Source: Thiobacillus sp.
Lineage (GTDB): Bacteria > Pseudomonadota > Gammaproteobacteria > Burkholderiales > Thiobacillaceae
NCBI GenBank assembly: GCA_020216925.1
Contig: JAIWOL010000167.1
Coordinates: forward strand, 1-17,569
Direction: 5' to 3'
DNA length: 17,569 nt
The notes under the pieces were generated by a model. The model did not search any database, was not told where the DNA came from, and saw only the letters and a program-made list of their open reading frames with translations. The translations under genes were made by a program, and so were the position numbers. The number at the start of each line of letters is the position of its first letter. Positions within the stretch are counted from its first letter, which is position 1. Positions 1 through 8,449 of the stretch are shown piece after piece.

Positions 1-1
1 C

Positions 2-184
2 GATTCCGAATACATCCTGACCGCGCGGATGACGCCCGGCATGGGCCTCATCTGCAACAACGTGCTGCATACCCGCAGCAGCTTCACCGATGCCCCAGGA
101 CGCCGCCGGCTGCTCTATCGGGGACGCTATTACGACCGTCTGTGTTTCGACGGCTCGGCGTGCCGCCCGCGTCGCCCCGATTGA
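2..184 (+). CDS. TauD/TfdA-family dioxygenase, C-terminal fragment
   Basis: The last 60 codons of a gene that begins before the window, ending in TGA at 182-184. The translation includes GLICNNVLHTRSSFTD followed by RRRLLYRGRYYDRL. This fits the C-terminal end of Fe(II)/2-oxoglutarate-dependent dioxygenases of the TauD/TfdA family. The His of NNVLH would be the distal iron ligand, and one of the arginines 11-17 residues later would hold the 2-oxoglutarate carboxylate. These enzymes hydroxylate small organic substrates in the cytoplasm. The substrate cannot be told from this fragment, because the HxD motif and the substrate pocket lie outside the window. The gene converges on pstB. The family assignment rests on about 60 residues, so confidence is moderate. 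Confidence 0.7.
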   Translation, partial: DSEYILTARMTPGMGLICNNVLHTRSSFTDAPGRRRLLYRGRYYDRLCFDGSACRPRRPD

Positions 185-244
185 CGCATCGACGCCGACG
201 CGCGGATTGAAACCGGGCCAGTCAAGCCATGATTTCCGCCGCTG

Positions 245-270
245 CGCCGGGTCGATAATCCAGCCCGGCG
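245..270. other. Hairpin between convergent dioxygenase gene and pstB
   Basis: A perfect 7-bp inverted repeat, CGCCGGG at 245-251 and CCCGGCG at 264-270, has a 12-nt loop. It lies in the 95-base gap between the two convergent genes. Neither strand has a T-run after the stem, so it is not a classical intrinsic terminator. It could slow polymerase or protect mRNA 3' ends, or be a by-product of high GC. Confidence 0.3.
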
Positions 271-279
271 ACGCCGCGG

Positions 280-1107
280 TCAGCCGAAACGACCCGTGAT
301 GTAATCCTCGGTCTGCTTGACCGTGGGTTTGAGGAACAGATCGTTGGTGCGACCGAACTCGATCAGCTCGCCCATGTACATGAAAGCCGTGTAATCGGAC
401 ACGCGAGCGGCCTGTTGCATGTTGTGGGTGACGATGATGATGGTGTACTTGTCCTTCATCTCGTTGACCAGTTCCTCGATCTTGGCGGTGGAAATGGGGT
501 CGAGCGCCGAGGCCGGTTCATCGAGCAAAAGCACGTCCGGTTCCAGCGCGATCGCCCGCGCAATCACCAGTCGCTGCTGCTGGCCGCCGGACAGGCTCAG
601 GCCATTCTGGTCGAGACGATCCTTGACCTCGTTCCACAGCGCGGCGCCACGCAAGGCCTTCTCGACCGCTTCATCGAGCGTGCTGCGGTTGTTCACGCCC
701 ATGATGCGCAAGCCGTAGGCCACGTTTTCGTAGATCGACTTGGGAAAGGGGTTGGGCTTCTGGAACACCATGCCGACCCGGCGGCGCAGCAGCGCGACGT
801 TGACGTCGCGGTCGTAGATGTTCTTCCCGTCCATCAGGATCTTGCCTTCGACCCGGCAGATATCAACCAGATCATTCATGCGGTTGAAGCAGCGCAGCAG
901 CGTCGACTTGCCGCAGCCGCTGGGGCCGATGAAAGCGGTCACGCGGTTTTTCGGCAGGTTCATGTTGACGCGCTTGAGCGCCTGCGTCTCGCCGTAATAA
1001 AGGTCGAGGTTTTCGACACGGATCGCCACCTCGTCCGTATCTTCCCGCTGTGTGCGCCCCAGGTCGCCAATGTTGATTGCGTGGGTATTCGGGCCGGCTT
1101 CGCTCAT
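280..1107 (-). CDS. pstB: Phosphate ABC transporter ATP-binding protein PstB
   Basis: A 275-residue ATPase that drives the PstSCAB phosphate importer from the cytoplasmic face of the inner membrane. All ABC signatures are present in order: Walker [10 protein letters not shown] at residues 61-69, the PstB-typical Q-loop VFQKPNPFP around 114-122, LSGGQ at 172-176, Walker B DVLLLDEP at 191-198 and the H-loop His at 228. The reading frame is open for about 130 codons upstream, but the start at 1107 (MSEAGPNTH) is preferred. It has an AAGGA Shine-Dalgarno just upstream, gives the usual family length, and the extension would run through the end of pstA. The gene is last in the operon, 44 bases after pstA. 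No phoU follows before the convergent dioxygenase gene. Confidence 0.97.
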   Translation of the reverse strand: MSEAGPNTHAINIGDLGRTQREDTDEVAIRVENLDLYYGETQALKRVNMNLPKNRVTAFIGPSGCGKSTLLRCFNRMNDLVDICRVEGKILMDGKNIYDRDVNVALLRRRVGMVFQKPNPFPKSIYENVAYGLRIMGVNNRSTLDEAVEKALRGAALWNEVKDRLDQNGLSLSGGQQQRLVIARAIALEPDVLLLDEPASALDPISTAKIEELVNEMKDKYTIIIVTHNMQQAARVSDYTAFMYMGELIEFGRTNDLFLKPTVKQTEDYITGRFG

Positions 1108-1151
1108 TTCTAAATCCTTAGGGTCTGTCGTTGTACGGGGTATGCGGGAAA

Positions 1152-2807
1152 TCAAACGCCTTCGAGGCCGCGCATGCGTTCGCGCAGGCGGTTGCGCAAG
1201 CGGATCGCGAACAGGTTGAGGACGACGATGATGATCACCAGCAACAGCGCGGTGGCGTACACCAGCGGCCGCGCCGCCTCGACGTTGGGGCTCTGGAAGC
1301 CGACGTCGTAGATGTGGAAGCCCAGGTGCATGAACTTCCGTTCCAGGTGCAGGAAGGGGAAGTTGCCGTCGAGCGGCAGGCTCGGCGCGAGCTTCACCAC
1401 GCCGACCAGCATCAGCGGCGCCACCTCGCCGGCCGCGCGCGCCACAGCCAGAATCAGGCCTGTCATCATCGCCGGGCTGGCGATCGGCAGCACCGTGCGC
1501 CACAAGGTTTCGGCCTTGGTCGCACCAAGAGCGAGGCTACCCTCGCGGATGGTGCGCGGCACGCGGGACAGGCCTTCTTCGGTGGCAACAATCACCACCG
1601 GCAAGGTTAGCAGGGCGAGCGTCAGGGACGCCCAGAGAATGCCCGGACTGCCGAAGGTCGGGGCCGGCAGCGCCTCGGGGAAGAACAGGTGGTCGATATT
1701 GCCGCCCAGGAAGTAGACGAAGAACCCCAGGCCGAACACGCCATAGACGATGGACGGCACCCCCGCCAGGTTGTTGACCGAGATCCGGATCATGCGGATC
1801 ATCGGCCCCTGTTTGGCATATTCGCGCATGTAGACTGCCGCCATGATGCCAAGCGGCGTCACCATCACCGACATCAGCAGCACCATCATCACGGTGCCGA
1901 AGATGGCCGGGAAAATCCCGCCCTCGGTATTGGCTTCACGCGGATCATCCGTGGTGAATTCCCAGAACTTGCGCACGTAGTGGCCGATTTTTTCCCACAC
2001 GCTCATGGCATTGGGCATGATGGCGTCGGCCACCTTGGCCAACGGCACATCGATGATGCGGCCATCCATGATTTCTGCGCTCAGGCTGTCGCGGCCGATG
2101 TCGTGCCGCAGTCGTTCGATTTTTTCCTGCAACTTGAGAAAGTTGGCTTCGAGCGGTTCACGCTGCTTCTGTATGTCCGCCCGCGCTGCATCCGTCAACC
2201 TATTCTGCAATTCCAGCTTGCGTTCCTGCAGACGCAGCTTTTCCAGCGCGTAGTTCAGCTTGCCGATCTCGACCTTTTCGATATACAGGATTTCCCTGAA
2301 CAGCGCGTTGGAGCGCTCCATGCGCTTGAGCAATTCTGGCCAGGCCTGCGCACCTTCCGCCACGACCTTGCCATCTTCCTTGACCTGCTTCAGGTGGCCG
2401 TAGAAATTGCCCCATTCGCGCCGTTCGATAGCGAGCACATCTTGCGGGTAGGTGAACTTGTCGAGCATCGGCGCCGGAAACCACTTGAAGTCCGTTCCCG
2501 TGATGTCGCGATTGCCCAGCTTGAACAGGTAGCGATAGGTGAATTTGTCCTGGGTGTCGATCTTGTAGCCGGCTTCGCGCAGGCGCAGCAACGATACCTC
2601 CTCCTTGTCCGGCACCTCGCCTAGAAGCCGCACTGCCTGACCATCATTGCCGGTAAATACCGTTTCGACTACAGGCTTCGGCCAGAAGTGGGTCAGACCC
2701 TGCGCCGCGGTCAGCCATACGACCGCGTACACCATCACCAGCGACAGCGCGACCGCGCCCGCCGTGGTCCAGATCCAGGGCTCTCCGCTTTTTATCCAGT
2801 TTTTCAT
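1152..2807 (-). CDS. pstA: Phosphate ABC transporter permease PstA, long N-terminally extended form
   Basis: The second membrane subunit of the Pst importer, 551 residues against about 300 in E. coli PstA. A membrane segment lies at about 13-35. A large extracytoplasmic stretch follows at about 40-300, resembling the DUF3333 extension of proteobacterial PstA. It includes a charged, Leu-rich segment at about 160-240 that should form a coiled coil. The permease core with five to six membrane segments follows. Its ATPase-coupling EAA loop is [19 protein letters not shown] at about 421-439, followed by AGEVAPLML. An AGGGA Shine-Dalgarno lies in the 12-base gap after the pstC stop. The pstB start is 44 bases downstream, so the three genes are one transcript. 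The extension is presumed to contact PstS, PstC or the envelope; this is inference. Confidence 0.95.
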   Translation of the reverse strand: MKNWIKSGEPWIWTTAGAVALSLVMVYAVVWLTAAQGLTHFWPKPVVETVFTGNDGQAVRLLGEVPDKEEVSLLRLREAGYKIDTQDKFTYRYLFKLGNRDITGTDFKWFPAPMLDKFTYPQDVLAIERREWGNFYGHLKQVKEDGKVVAEGAQAWPELLKRMERSNALFREILYIEKVEIGKLNYALEKLRLQERKLELQNRLTDAARADIQKQREPLEANFLKLQEKIERLRHDIGRDSLSAEIMDGRIIDVPLAKVADAIMPNAMSVWEKIGHYVRKFWEFTTDDPREANTEGGIFPAIFGTVMMVLLMSVMVTPLGIMAAVYMREYAKQGPMIRMIRISVNNLAGVPSIVYGVFGLGFFVYFLGGNIDHLFFPEALPAPTFGSPGILWASLTLALLTLPVVIVATEEGLSRVPRTIREGSLALGATKAETLWRTVLPIASPAMMTGLILAVARAAGEVAPLMLVGVVKLAPSLPLDGNFPFLHLERKFMHLGFHIYDVGFQSPNVEAARPLVYATALLLVIIIVVLNLFAIRLRNRLRERMRGLEGV

Positions 2808-2819
2808 GACAATGATCCC

Positions 2820-5099
2820 TTAGATATGGCTGTATTTCTCGCGCAACCGCTGGCGCACCAGTTCGGCCAGGGTATTCACCATGAAGGTGAAGGCAAACAA
2901 CACCAGGGCCGAGAAGAACAGCAGACGGTAGTGGGTTGTGCCGACCGCCGCCTCGCCCATTTCAACCCCTACGTTCGCAGACAAAGTGCGGAACCCGGTG
3001 AAGATGGACAAATCCATCACCGCCGTGTTGCCTGTTGCCATCAGCACGATCATGGTTTCGCCCACCGCACGCCCCATGCCGATCATCACCGCCGAGAAAA
3101 TGCCCGGGCTGGCGGTCAACAGAACCACGTTCCAGAGGGTTTGCCAGTTGGTGGCACCGAGCGCCAGCGAGCCCGACGTCAGATGCTTGGGCACGCTGAA
3201 CACCGCGTCCTCGGCAATCGAGAAAATGGTGGGGATCACCGCAAATCCCATGGCGACGCCGACCACCAGCGAGTTGCGCTGCTCGTAGCTCCAGCCCCAT
3301 TTGTTGGACAGATAGTGCGGCATGTCGCCATCGAACAGGGCGGCTTCGATCGGGTGGCCCAATTGCAGGGCAACGCCCATCACCAGCAGGATCACAGGGA
3401 TCAGCAGCGCGGCTTCCCAGCCTGCGCCGACGCCCTGAGTCAGCCTGACCGGCAGTTTGTGCCACACATACGCAGTAATGACGAAACTGAACGGCAGCAG
3501 GAAAATCGCCAGCAGGGTGCCAGCCAGGTTGTTATCGATATAGGGCGCCAGCCACAGGCCGGCGAGAAAACCCAGAATCACGGTCGGCAACGCTTCCATG
3601 ATTTCGATCGACGGCTTCACCACGCCGCGCATTTTCGGCGACATGAAATAAGCAGCGAAGATGGCGCCCAGCACCGCCAGCGGGATCGCCACCAACATGG
3701 CGTAAAACGCTGCTTTCAGGGTGCCGAAGGTAAGCGGCGCGAGACTGAACTTGGGCTCGAAATCGGAGGTTGCCGCAGAGGACTGCCAGTTGTATTCGGG
3801 TTCCTGGTAGCTCTCGTACCAGACCTTCTGCCACAACGAATAGAAAGACACCTCGGGATAATCGTTTTCGACCTTCGCCGTCATCACGCTGCCATCATTG
3901 CCTTCCAGCAGAATGGCATTGCCGCGCGGCGAGATGGCGGCGACGGTTATCGGCCCCTTGCCGGTTGCACGATCGAGCAGCAGGCGCTTGGAGGTTGCGT
4001 AATACAGCCCGATGTCGCCCTTGTTGTCCCCGGCGAGGAAACCCTTGCGGAAATATTCCGGGGCAATGGTCGTAATGCTGCCCTGCATGGGCTTGAACGA
4101 GCGGATGTGGGTCAGGTGGTTGTTGTTGTTTTCATCGCGCACCTGGAACCACTGGGCCAGATTGCCATTGTTAGTCCCCACGATCAGCGAGAAGCCGCCG
4201 CTGAGAATGGTTGCCGCAGTGACGGTCTCGCCCCCGGGAACCAGTTCAACCGTCTGGACCAGACGCGGACTGGACTTGTTCATGACGTCGTAGTGGGTGA
4301 CGAAACGTTCGCCATGCAGGACGTAGAGATCGCGCTGCTTGACGTCGAGCAGCAATTGCCGGATGTCCCCATTCGGCACGGGCGGCAGTTCGACGCCTTC
4401 TCGCTTGGTGCTTACCTCGCCTGTCAGCATGTTGCTGGTACTCGCATAGCTGACCAGCAGCAGACGCCCGTCATCGGTCAGTGCCGCGGCCGTCGTCTCG
4501 TCGTCGGTATGCTGGATGGACAGGCGCTTCAACGCATGCCCCTCGGGGTCCACCAGCAAGGGGGCGGTCCCGAGCGGATAGTTGATGCCCGGCTTGATGG
4601 TGCGTATGTCCTTGTCCGGATTGTTTGGGTCCCGTGCAAAGCTGACGTCGAACTTTTGCTCTAACAGCAGCATCCGACCATCGGACAGGCCATAGCCGAC
4701 CGTCTTCTGGCTCAGGTCGCCAGCAGCGAAGCTGACCGGCTCGACGCCTTCCGGCAGCGCGATTTTCTCCTCCGCGATGGGTTTTCCGTCGCGCATGTCG
4801 AAGAACGCCACGACGCCGCGCTTCGACATGCTGACACCGATTTCCGCCTGCTCTTCCGTGCCCAGATAGACGGTGTCTTGCCGCGCGCTTTTCGTCAGAG
4901 GAAGACTGTTCAGGTCTTCCATCTTCACCGGCATGAAGATGGGGGCGACAACGCTGGCAAGATAGAAGAAGATGAGACTGATCGCGATGATCACGCTCAG
5001 ACCGCCAAAGGTCATGAAGTGCTTGAACAGCCGGTCTTTGGCCATGCGCTTGCCCGTATAGCCACCGACCTTGCTGATGTTGGATTCAATCTTTTCCAT
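2820..5099 (-). CDS. pstC: Phosphate ABC transporter permease PstC with large periplasmic insertion
   Basis: A 759-residue permease, more than twice the length of E. coli PstC (319). A membrane anchor lies at about 29-54. About 400 periplasmic residues follow, then the normal permease core from about 455 onward. The EAA loop is [17 protein letters not shown] at about 642-658, followed by GRAVGETMIVLMATG, typical of PstC. The inserted domain repeats short beta-turn motifs: SDGRMLLLEQ near 139, DDGRLLLVSY near 209, NNGNLAQWF near 310, NKGDIGLYY near 359 and NDGSVMTAKV near 401. This pattern suggests a WD/PQQ-like beta-propeller. The gene follows the lipoprotein gene by 95 bases and precedes pstA by 12. 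The ATG at 5099 has only a weak ribosome site (GGTGA). Transport of phosphate is secure from family and context; the role of the insertion is unknown. Confidence 0.94.
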   Translation of the reverse strand: MEKIESNISKVGGYTGKRMAKDRLFKHFMTFGGLSVIIAISLIFFYLASVVAPIFMPVKMEDLNSLPLTKSARQDTVYLGTEEQAEIGVSMSKRGVVAFFDMRDGKPIAEEKIALPEGVEPVSFAAGDLSQKTVGYGLSDGRMLLLEQKFDVSFARDPNNPDKDIRTIKPGINYPLGTAPLLVDPEGHALKRLSIQHTDDETTAAALTDDGRLLLVSYASTSNMLTGEVSTKREGVELPPVPNGDIRQLLLDVKQRDLYVLHGERFVTHYDVMNKSSPRLVQTVELVPGGETVTAATILSGGFSLIVGTNNGNLAQWFQVRDENNNNHLTHIRSFKPMQGSITTIAPEYFRKGFLAGDNKGDIGLYYATSKRLLLDRATGKGPITVAAISPRGNAILLEGNDGSVMTAKVENDYPEVSFYSLWQKVWYESYQEPEYNWQSSAATSDFEPKFSLAPLTFGTLKAAFYAMLVAIPLAVLGAIFAAYFMSPKMRGVVKPSIEIMEALPTVILGFLAGLWLAPYIDNNLAGTLLAIFLLPFSFVITAYVWHKLPVRLTQGVGAGWEAALLIPVILLVMGVALQLGHPIEAALFDGDMPHYLSNKWGWSYEQRNSLVVGVAMGFAVIPTIFSIAEDAVFSVPKHLTSGSLALGATNWQTLWNVVLLTASPGIFSAVMIGMGRAVGETMIVLMATGNTAVMDLSIFTGFRTLSANVGVEMGEAAVGTTHYRLLFFSALVLFAFTFMVNTLAELVRQRLREKYSHI

Positions 5100-5194
5100 G
5101 ATTCACCGCGTGTTTTGATTTGTATTGGCTGCCGTCAAAAGCAGCGCAGGAAGGGGCAGGCAAGCTTCTCCCTCCCTTCGATGCCTCAGACCTG

Positions 5195-5854
5195 CTAGTT
5201 GCCGATCTTGTGCAGCGCCTTGAACTGCTCGATCATCTTGACCGGGCGGCCCTGCTTGACCGTATCCTTGTTGAGTCCATAGACCACGGTTTCACCCTTG
5301 GGGCCAGTACCGATCTCGGCGAAGGTGTAGGTCATTTCCTTGTGCGCAAGGTAGTCCTTGAAATCCGTCCAGCTGCCGAACACGTAGAAACGGCCGTCGC
5401 GGACGATTTCCCCGTAGAACGGGCCGCTCGGCTCGTACTTGCCGTCGTAGAACAGTTCGGCCTTGGCCGGCTTGGTTAAATCGTCGGCTTCCTTCTTCTC
5501 GATGCCGAACACGATGGTCTCGCCTTCCGGTCCCATGCCGACGCGGGTGCGCGTATAACTCACTTCATCGTGCGCCAGGAAATCGAGATAGTTCCTGGTG
5601 TCGGCGATCGGATAGATGCGACCGTTCTCGTGGTACACGACGAAGTAAGTGTCGGCGGCGGCAGCGGCCGGTTGCGCAGGGGCTGCCGGTTGCGCAGGCT
5701 CGGCTGCCTTGGCGGCGGGAGCCGGCGCGGACGCGACCGCAGCAGCGGGTTTGCTTTCGGATTTGGCGGGTGCCTGGCTGGCGCAGCCGCCCAGCATGCC
5801 GAGCGCCAGCAGGGACGCGGCGGCACAGGACAGGTTTTGCTTGTTTGCGAGCAT
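5195..5854 (-). CDS. Lipoprotein with two tandem repeats, inside the pst operon
   Basis: A 219-residue predicted lipoprotein that I do not recognise as a named family. The signal peptide ends in the lipobox LGGC (residues 21-24). Ala at +2 would favour the outer membrane. Residues 25-68 are a low-complexity Ala/Pro linker. Two copies of one domain follow, at about 70-121 and 147-197. Both share the pattern G-R-aromatic/Ile-Y, then D-F/Y-LAH-x-E-x-x-YT, then G-x-GP-x-GET-aliphatic-V-aromatic-G. The start at 5854 is preferred over an in-frame ATG at 5869, because GGAG lies 9 bases before it and the upstream ATG has no ribosome site. It sits between pstS and pstC on the same strand. It may therefore be a Pho-controlled envelope accessory, perhaps touching PstS or the PstC periplasmic domain. 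That role is inference. Confidence 0.85.
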   Translation of the reverse strand: MLANKQNLSCAAASLLALGMLGGCASQAPAKSESKPAAAVASAPAPAAKAAEPAQPAAPAQPAAAAADTYFVVYHENGRIYPIADTRNYLDFLAHDEVSYTRTRVGMGPEGETIVFGIEKKEADDLTKPAKAELFYDGKYEPSGPFYGEIVRDGRFYVFGSWTDFKDYLAHKEMTYTFAEIGTGPKGETVVYGLNKDTVKQGRPVKMIEQFKALHKIGN

Positions 5855-5877
5855 GATTGGGGTCTCCATATGTCAGA

Positions 5878-5911
5878 CGGGCCGGGCACGCCCGGTTGCG
5901 TACCCGGCCCG
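5878..5911 (-). other. GC-rich intercistronic hairpin after pstS
   Basis: A 9-bp perfect inverted repeat, CGGGCCGGG at 5878-5886 and CCCGGCCCG at 5903-5911, has a 16-nt loop. It lies between the pstS stop and the lipoprotein start. No U-run follows on the minus strand, so complete termination is unlikely. A stem here commonly protects the 3' end of the abundant binding-protein message, making pstS mRNA exceed that of the permease genes. That effect is known for other binding-protein operons and is inferred here. Confidence 0.6.
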
Positions 5912-5924
5912 GATGGGGGCAGGC

Positions 5925-6908
5925 TTAGTTAATGCCCAGATCCTTCAACGCCTTGGCAGCCATGGTGGCGGGCAGCGGCACGAAGCCGTCCTTGACCACG
6001 ACTTCCTGGCCCTGCTTGGACAACACCAGCTTGACAAACTCACGCTCCAGCGGAGGCAGCGGCGTATTCGGGCGCTTGTTCACGTAGACATACAGCACGC
6101 GAGCCAGCGGGTAGGTGCCGTCGATGGCATGGGTACCGTCAGCCTCGACAAAGGGCTCGCCAACCTTGTGAGACAACGGGATCGCACGCACGCCGGAGGT
6201 CTTGTAGCCGATGCCCGAGTAACCGATGGCACCCAGCTGGCCGGTCACACTCTGCACCACCGAAGCGGAACCCGGCTGTTCGGCCACGTCGCGCTTCAGG
6301 TCGCCTTTGCACAGCGCTTTTTCCTTGAAATAGCCGTAGGTGCCGGACACCGAATTACGGCCATACAGCGCGATCTTGCGGGTTGCCCACTCACCGGTCA
6401 TGCCAACCTGGCCCCAGGTGGTGATGTCATTGGGGTAACCGCACTTGCGGGTAGCCGAGAAAATCGCGTCCACTTCTTGCACCGACAAGCCCTTGATCGG
6501 GTTGTCCTTGTTGACGTACACGGCCAGGGCATCGATGGCGACCGGCACGGCGGTCGGCTTGTAGCCGTGCTTCTTCTCGAACGCCTCGATTTCCTTGGCG
6601 TTCATCACGCGGCTCATCGGGCCGAAGTTGGCGGCGCCTTCGATCAGCGCGGGCGGCGCGGTCGAGGAACCGGCACCCTGGATCTGGATGTTGACGTTGG
6701 GGTAGTTGCGCTTGTAGGTTTCGGCCCACAGCGTCATCAGGTTGTTCAGCGTGTCGGAACCGACGCTGGTGAAGTTACCGGATACGCCGCTGGCCTTCTG
6801 GTAAGTCGGCAGGGCCGGGTCGACCTTGACGGCCTGGGCCACGGCGGCCTGGCTGACCAGCGTACAGGCCAGCAAGCCGAGTGCGGCAACGAGTTTGTTC
6901 TTAACCAT
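5925..6908 (-). CDS. pstS: Periplasmic phosphate-binding protein PstS
   Basis: A 327-residue substrate-binding protein that captures phosphate in the periplasm and delivers it to PstC/PstA. The signal peptide covers residues 1-26, with a cleavage site after AVAQA. Binding-site motifs of the PstS family are visible: [10 protein letters not shown] at about 48-57, GAGSSTAP at about 78-85 and [11 protein letters not shown] further on. The reading frame is open further upstream. The start at 6908 (MVKNKL) is chosen because GGAG lies 9 bases before it and the signal peptide then has the normal charged N-terminus. An ATG at 6923 is the alternative and adds five residues. The gene is first in the operon, behind a Pho box at 7012-7029 and divergent from hemA. 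Confidence 0.96.
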   Translation of the reverse strand: MVKNKLVAALGLLACTLVSQAAVAQAVKVDPALPTYQKASGVSGNFTSVGSDTLNNLMTLWAETYKRNYPNVNIQIQGAGSSTAPPALIEGAANFGPMSRVMNAKEIEAFEKKHGYKPTAVPVAIDALAVYVNKDNPIKGLSVQEVDAIFSATRKCGYPNDITTWGQVGMTGEWATRKIALYGRNSVSGTYGYFKEKALCKGDLKRDVAEQPGSASVVQSVTGQLGAIGYSGIGYKTSGVRAIPLSHKVGEPFVEADGTHAIDGTYPLARVLYVYVNKRPNTPLPPLEREFVKLVLSKQGQEVVVKDGFVPLPATMAAKALKDLGIN

Positions 6909-6995
6909 TCGATTGATCTCCATTAGTAATGAGGGTCTGGACTTTTCCAGATTCAAGACGGCTAGAACGATGGACTTTTGTCGTTCAGCGACACC

Positions 6996-7029
6996 AAGAT
7001 AGGGATCCAATATTGCAATTTTATGACAG
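6996..7029 (-). promoter_or_regulatory. Pho box and -10 element of the pst operon
   Basis: On the minus strand, 7029-7012 reads CTGTCAT-AAAA-TTGCAAT. The first 7-mer is identical to the PhoB half-site and the 4-base A-rich spacer is correct. The second half matches 4 of 7. Ten bases further on, TATCTT (7001-6996) is a fair -10 at the distance usual for PhoB-activated promoters, where the Pho box replaces the -35. The pstS start codon is about 88 bases downstream. The operon is therefore predicted to be induced by phosphate starvation. Confidence 0.8.
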
Positions 7030-7142
7030 TTTCGTTTTTGGAACGGAGCGCAGGCCGTGTGCGCGGCACCCGCCACGACGCCCGCGAACAGCCCCGGAAT
7101 CGGCGCGCGGCGCCACCGGGTTTAGGTCACGATAGGCGCGAA

Positions 7143-7157
7143 CAGGTAAAATACCTG
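7143..7157 (+). promoter_or_regulatory. Probable hemA -10 element within a perfect short palindrome
   Basis: TAAAAT at 7147-7152 is a good -10 hexamer, 30 bases before the hemA ATG. It lies inside the perfect dyad CAGGTA-AAA-TACCTG (7143-7157). No convincing -35 is seen 16-18 bases upstream, so the promoter is weak or needs an activator. The dyad could be an operator or chance. Confidence 0.4.
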
Positions 7158-7182
7158 CCTTTGTTTTCGGCCTTCAGCCGCC

Positions 7183-8436
7183 ATGCAGCTACTCGCCCTT
7201 GGGGTCAATCATCACACTGCGCCGCTCGCGATTCGCGAGCAGGTTGCGTTTGGCCCCGAGAAACTGGAGCTGGCGCTGCATGAACTGACGCAAAGCCAGC
7301 GTGCGTCGGAAGCCGCGATTCTCTCGACCTGCAACCGCACGGAACTCTATTGCAATGCCGCGTCGGCCGACGCCGTGACGCAGTGGCTGGCCGATTTTCA
7401 CCAGATCGAGCGGCGCGAGCTGGCGCCCTATCTGTACGCCCTGCCGCGTGAACAGGCTGCGCAGCACGCCTTCCGCGTAGCCGCTGGCCTCGATTCCATG
7501 GTGCTGGGCGAAACCCAGATCCTGGGACAGATGAAACAGGCCGTGGCCACTGCCGAAGAAGCCGGCACGCTCGGCCTGCTTTTGCACAAACTGTTCCAGC
7601 GCACCTTCTCGGTGGCCAAGGAGGTGCGCACCAGCACCGAGATCGGCGCCAATTCAGTATCGATGGCGGCGGCGGCGGTGCGGCTCGCGGAACGCATCTT
7701 TCCCAGCATCCGGGAACAATCCTGTCTGTTCATCGGCGCCGGCGAGATGATCGAACTGTGCATCACGCATTTTGCCGCGCAACACCCACGCCGCATGACC
7801 GTGGCCAACCGCACCGCCGAGCGCGCCCGCCCGCTGGCCGAACGCTTTGGCGCGGGGGTGATTCCGCTCACGGCGCTACCGGAAGAAATCGCCTCGCACG
7901 ATATCGTCGTCACCTCCACCGCCAGCCCGTTGCCTATCCTGGGCAAGGGCATGCTGGAGCGCGCGATCAAGCAGCGCCGTCACCGTCCGATCTTCATCGT
8001 CGATCTGGCCGTGCCGCGCGACGTGGAAGCCGAAGTCGCCGACATGAACGACGTGTTTCTCTACAGCGTGGACGATCTCGGCCAAGTGGTACAGGAAGGC
8101 ATGGACAACCGCATGGCGCAGGTTGCGCAGGCGGAAGCCATCATCGAAACCAGCGTCGAACAGTTCGTGCACTGGATGGAAGGCCGCGAACTGGTGCCGG
8201 TGATCCGCGCCCTGCGCGATACCGCCGAACGACATCGCCGCCACGAGATCGACAAGGCGCACAAGGCTCTCGCGCGCGGCGACGATCCACAGGCGGTGCT
8301 CGACGCCCTGTCGCAGACGCTCACCAACAAGCTGCTGCATGCCCCCACCCACGCGCTCAACCACGCCACACGCGGCGAGCGCGACCAGTTTGTCCGCCTG
8401 ATCAGCCAGCTTTACGGCCTGCCCCGGGATAATTGA
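7183..8436 (+). CDS. hemA: Glutamyl-tRNA reductase
   Basis: A 417-residue enzyme that reduces glutamyl-tRNA(Glu) to glutamate-1-semialdehyde with NADPH, the first committed step of C5-pathway tetrapyrrole (haem, sirohaem) synthesis in the cytoplasm. The N-terminal catalytic domain begins [15 protein letters not shown]. It carries the nucleophilic Cys at residue 50 in [10 protein letters not shown], then the family signature [16 protein letters not shown]. The NADPH-binding domain follows, with [10 protein letters not shown] at about 186-195. The C-terminal dimerisation helix ends the protein at normal family length (E. coli 418). The ATG has no strong Shine-Dalgarno. It is divergent from pstS and heads a run with prfA, whose start lies 13 bases beyond the hemA stop, as in many proteobacteria. 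Confidence 0.97.
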   Translation: MQLLALGVNHHTAPLAIREQVAFGPEKLELALHELTQSQRASEAAILSTCNRTELYCNAASADAVTQWLADFHQIERRELAPYLYALPREQAAQHAFRVAAGLDSMVLGETQILGQMKQAVATAEEAGTLGLLLHKLFQRTFSVAKEVRTSTEIGANSVSMAAAAVRLAERIFPSIREQSCLFIGAGEMIELCITHFAAQHPRRMTVANRTAERARPLAERFGAGVIPLTALPEEIASHDIVVTSTASPLPILGKGMLERAIKQRRHRPIFIVDLAVPRDVEAEVADMNDVFLYSVDDLGQVVQEGMDNRMAQVAQAEAIIETSVEQFVHWMEGRELVPVIRALRDTAERHRRHEIDKAHKALARGDDPQAVLDALSQTLTNKLLHAPTHALNHATRGERDQFVRLISQLYGLPRDN

Positions 8437-8449
8437 GCACGTGTCCGGC

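Noticed and set aside
2688..4664. A 658-codon plus-strand open frame opposite pstC and pstA
   Set aside because: It lies antisense to two clear permease genes. Its product is His/Arg/Gln-rich with no domain or ribosome site, as expected for a shadow frame in GC-rich coding DNA.
5649..6926. A 425-codon plus-strand open frame opposite pstS and the lipoprotein gene
   Set aside because: Its start is an Ala-rich artefact opposite the Ala/Pro linker. Both real genes on the minus strand have signal peptides and ribosome sites.
8441..8449. GTG start for prfA, three codons upstream
   Set aside because: The ATG at 8450 gives the canonical RF1 N-terminus MKPS and places the PxT and GGQ motifs at their standard residue numbers.
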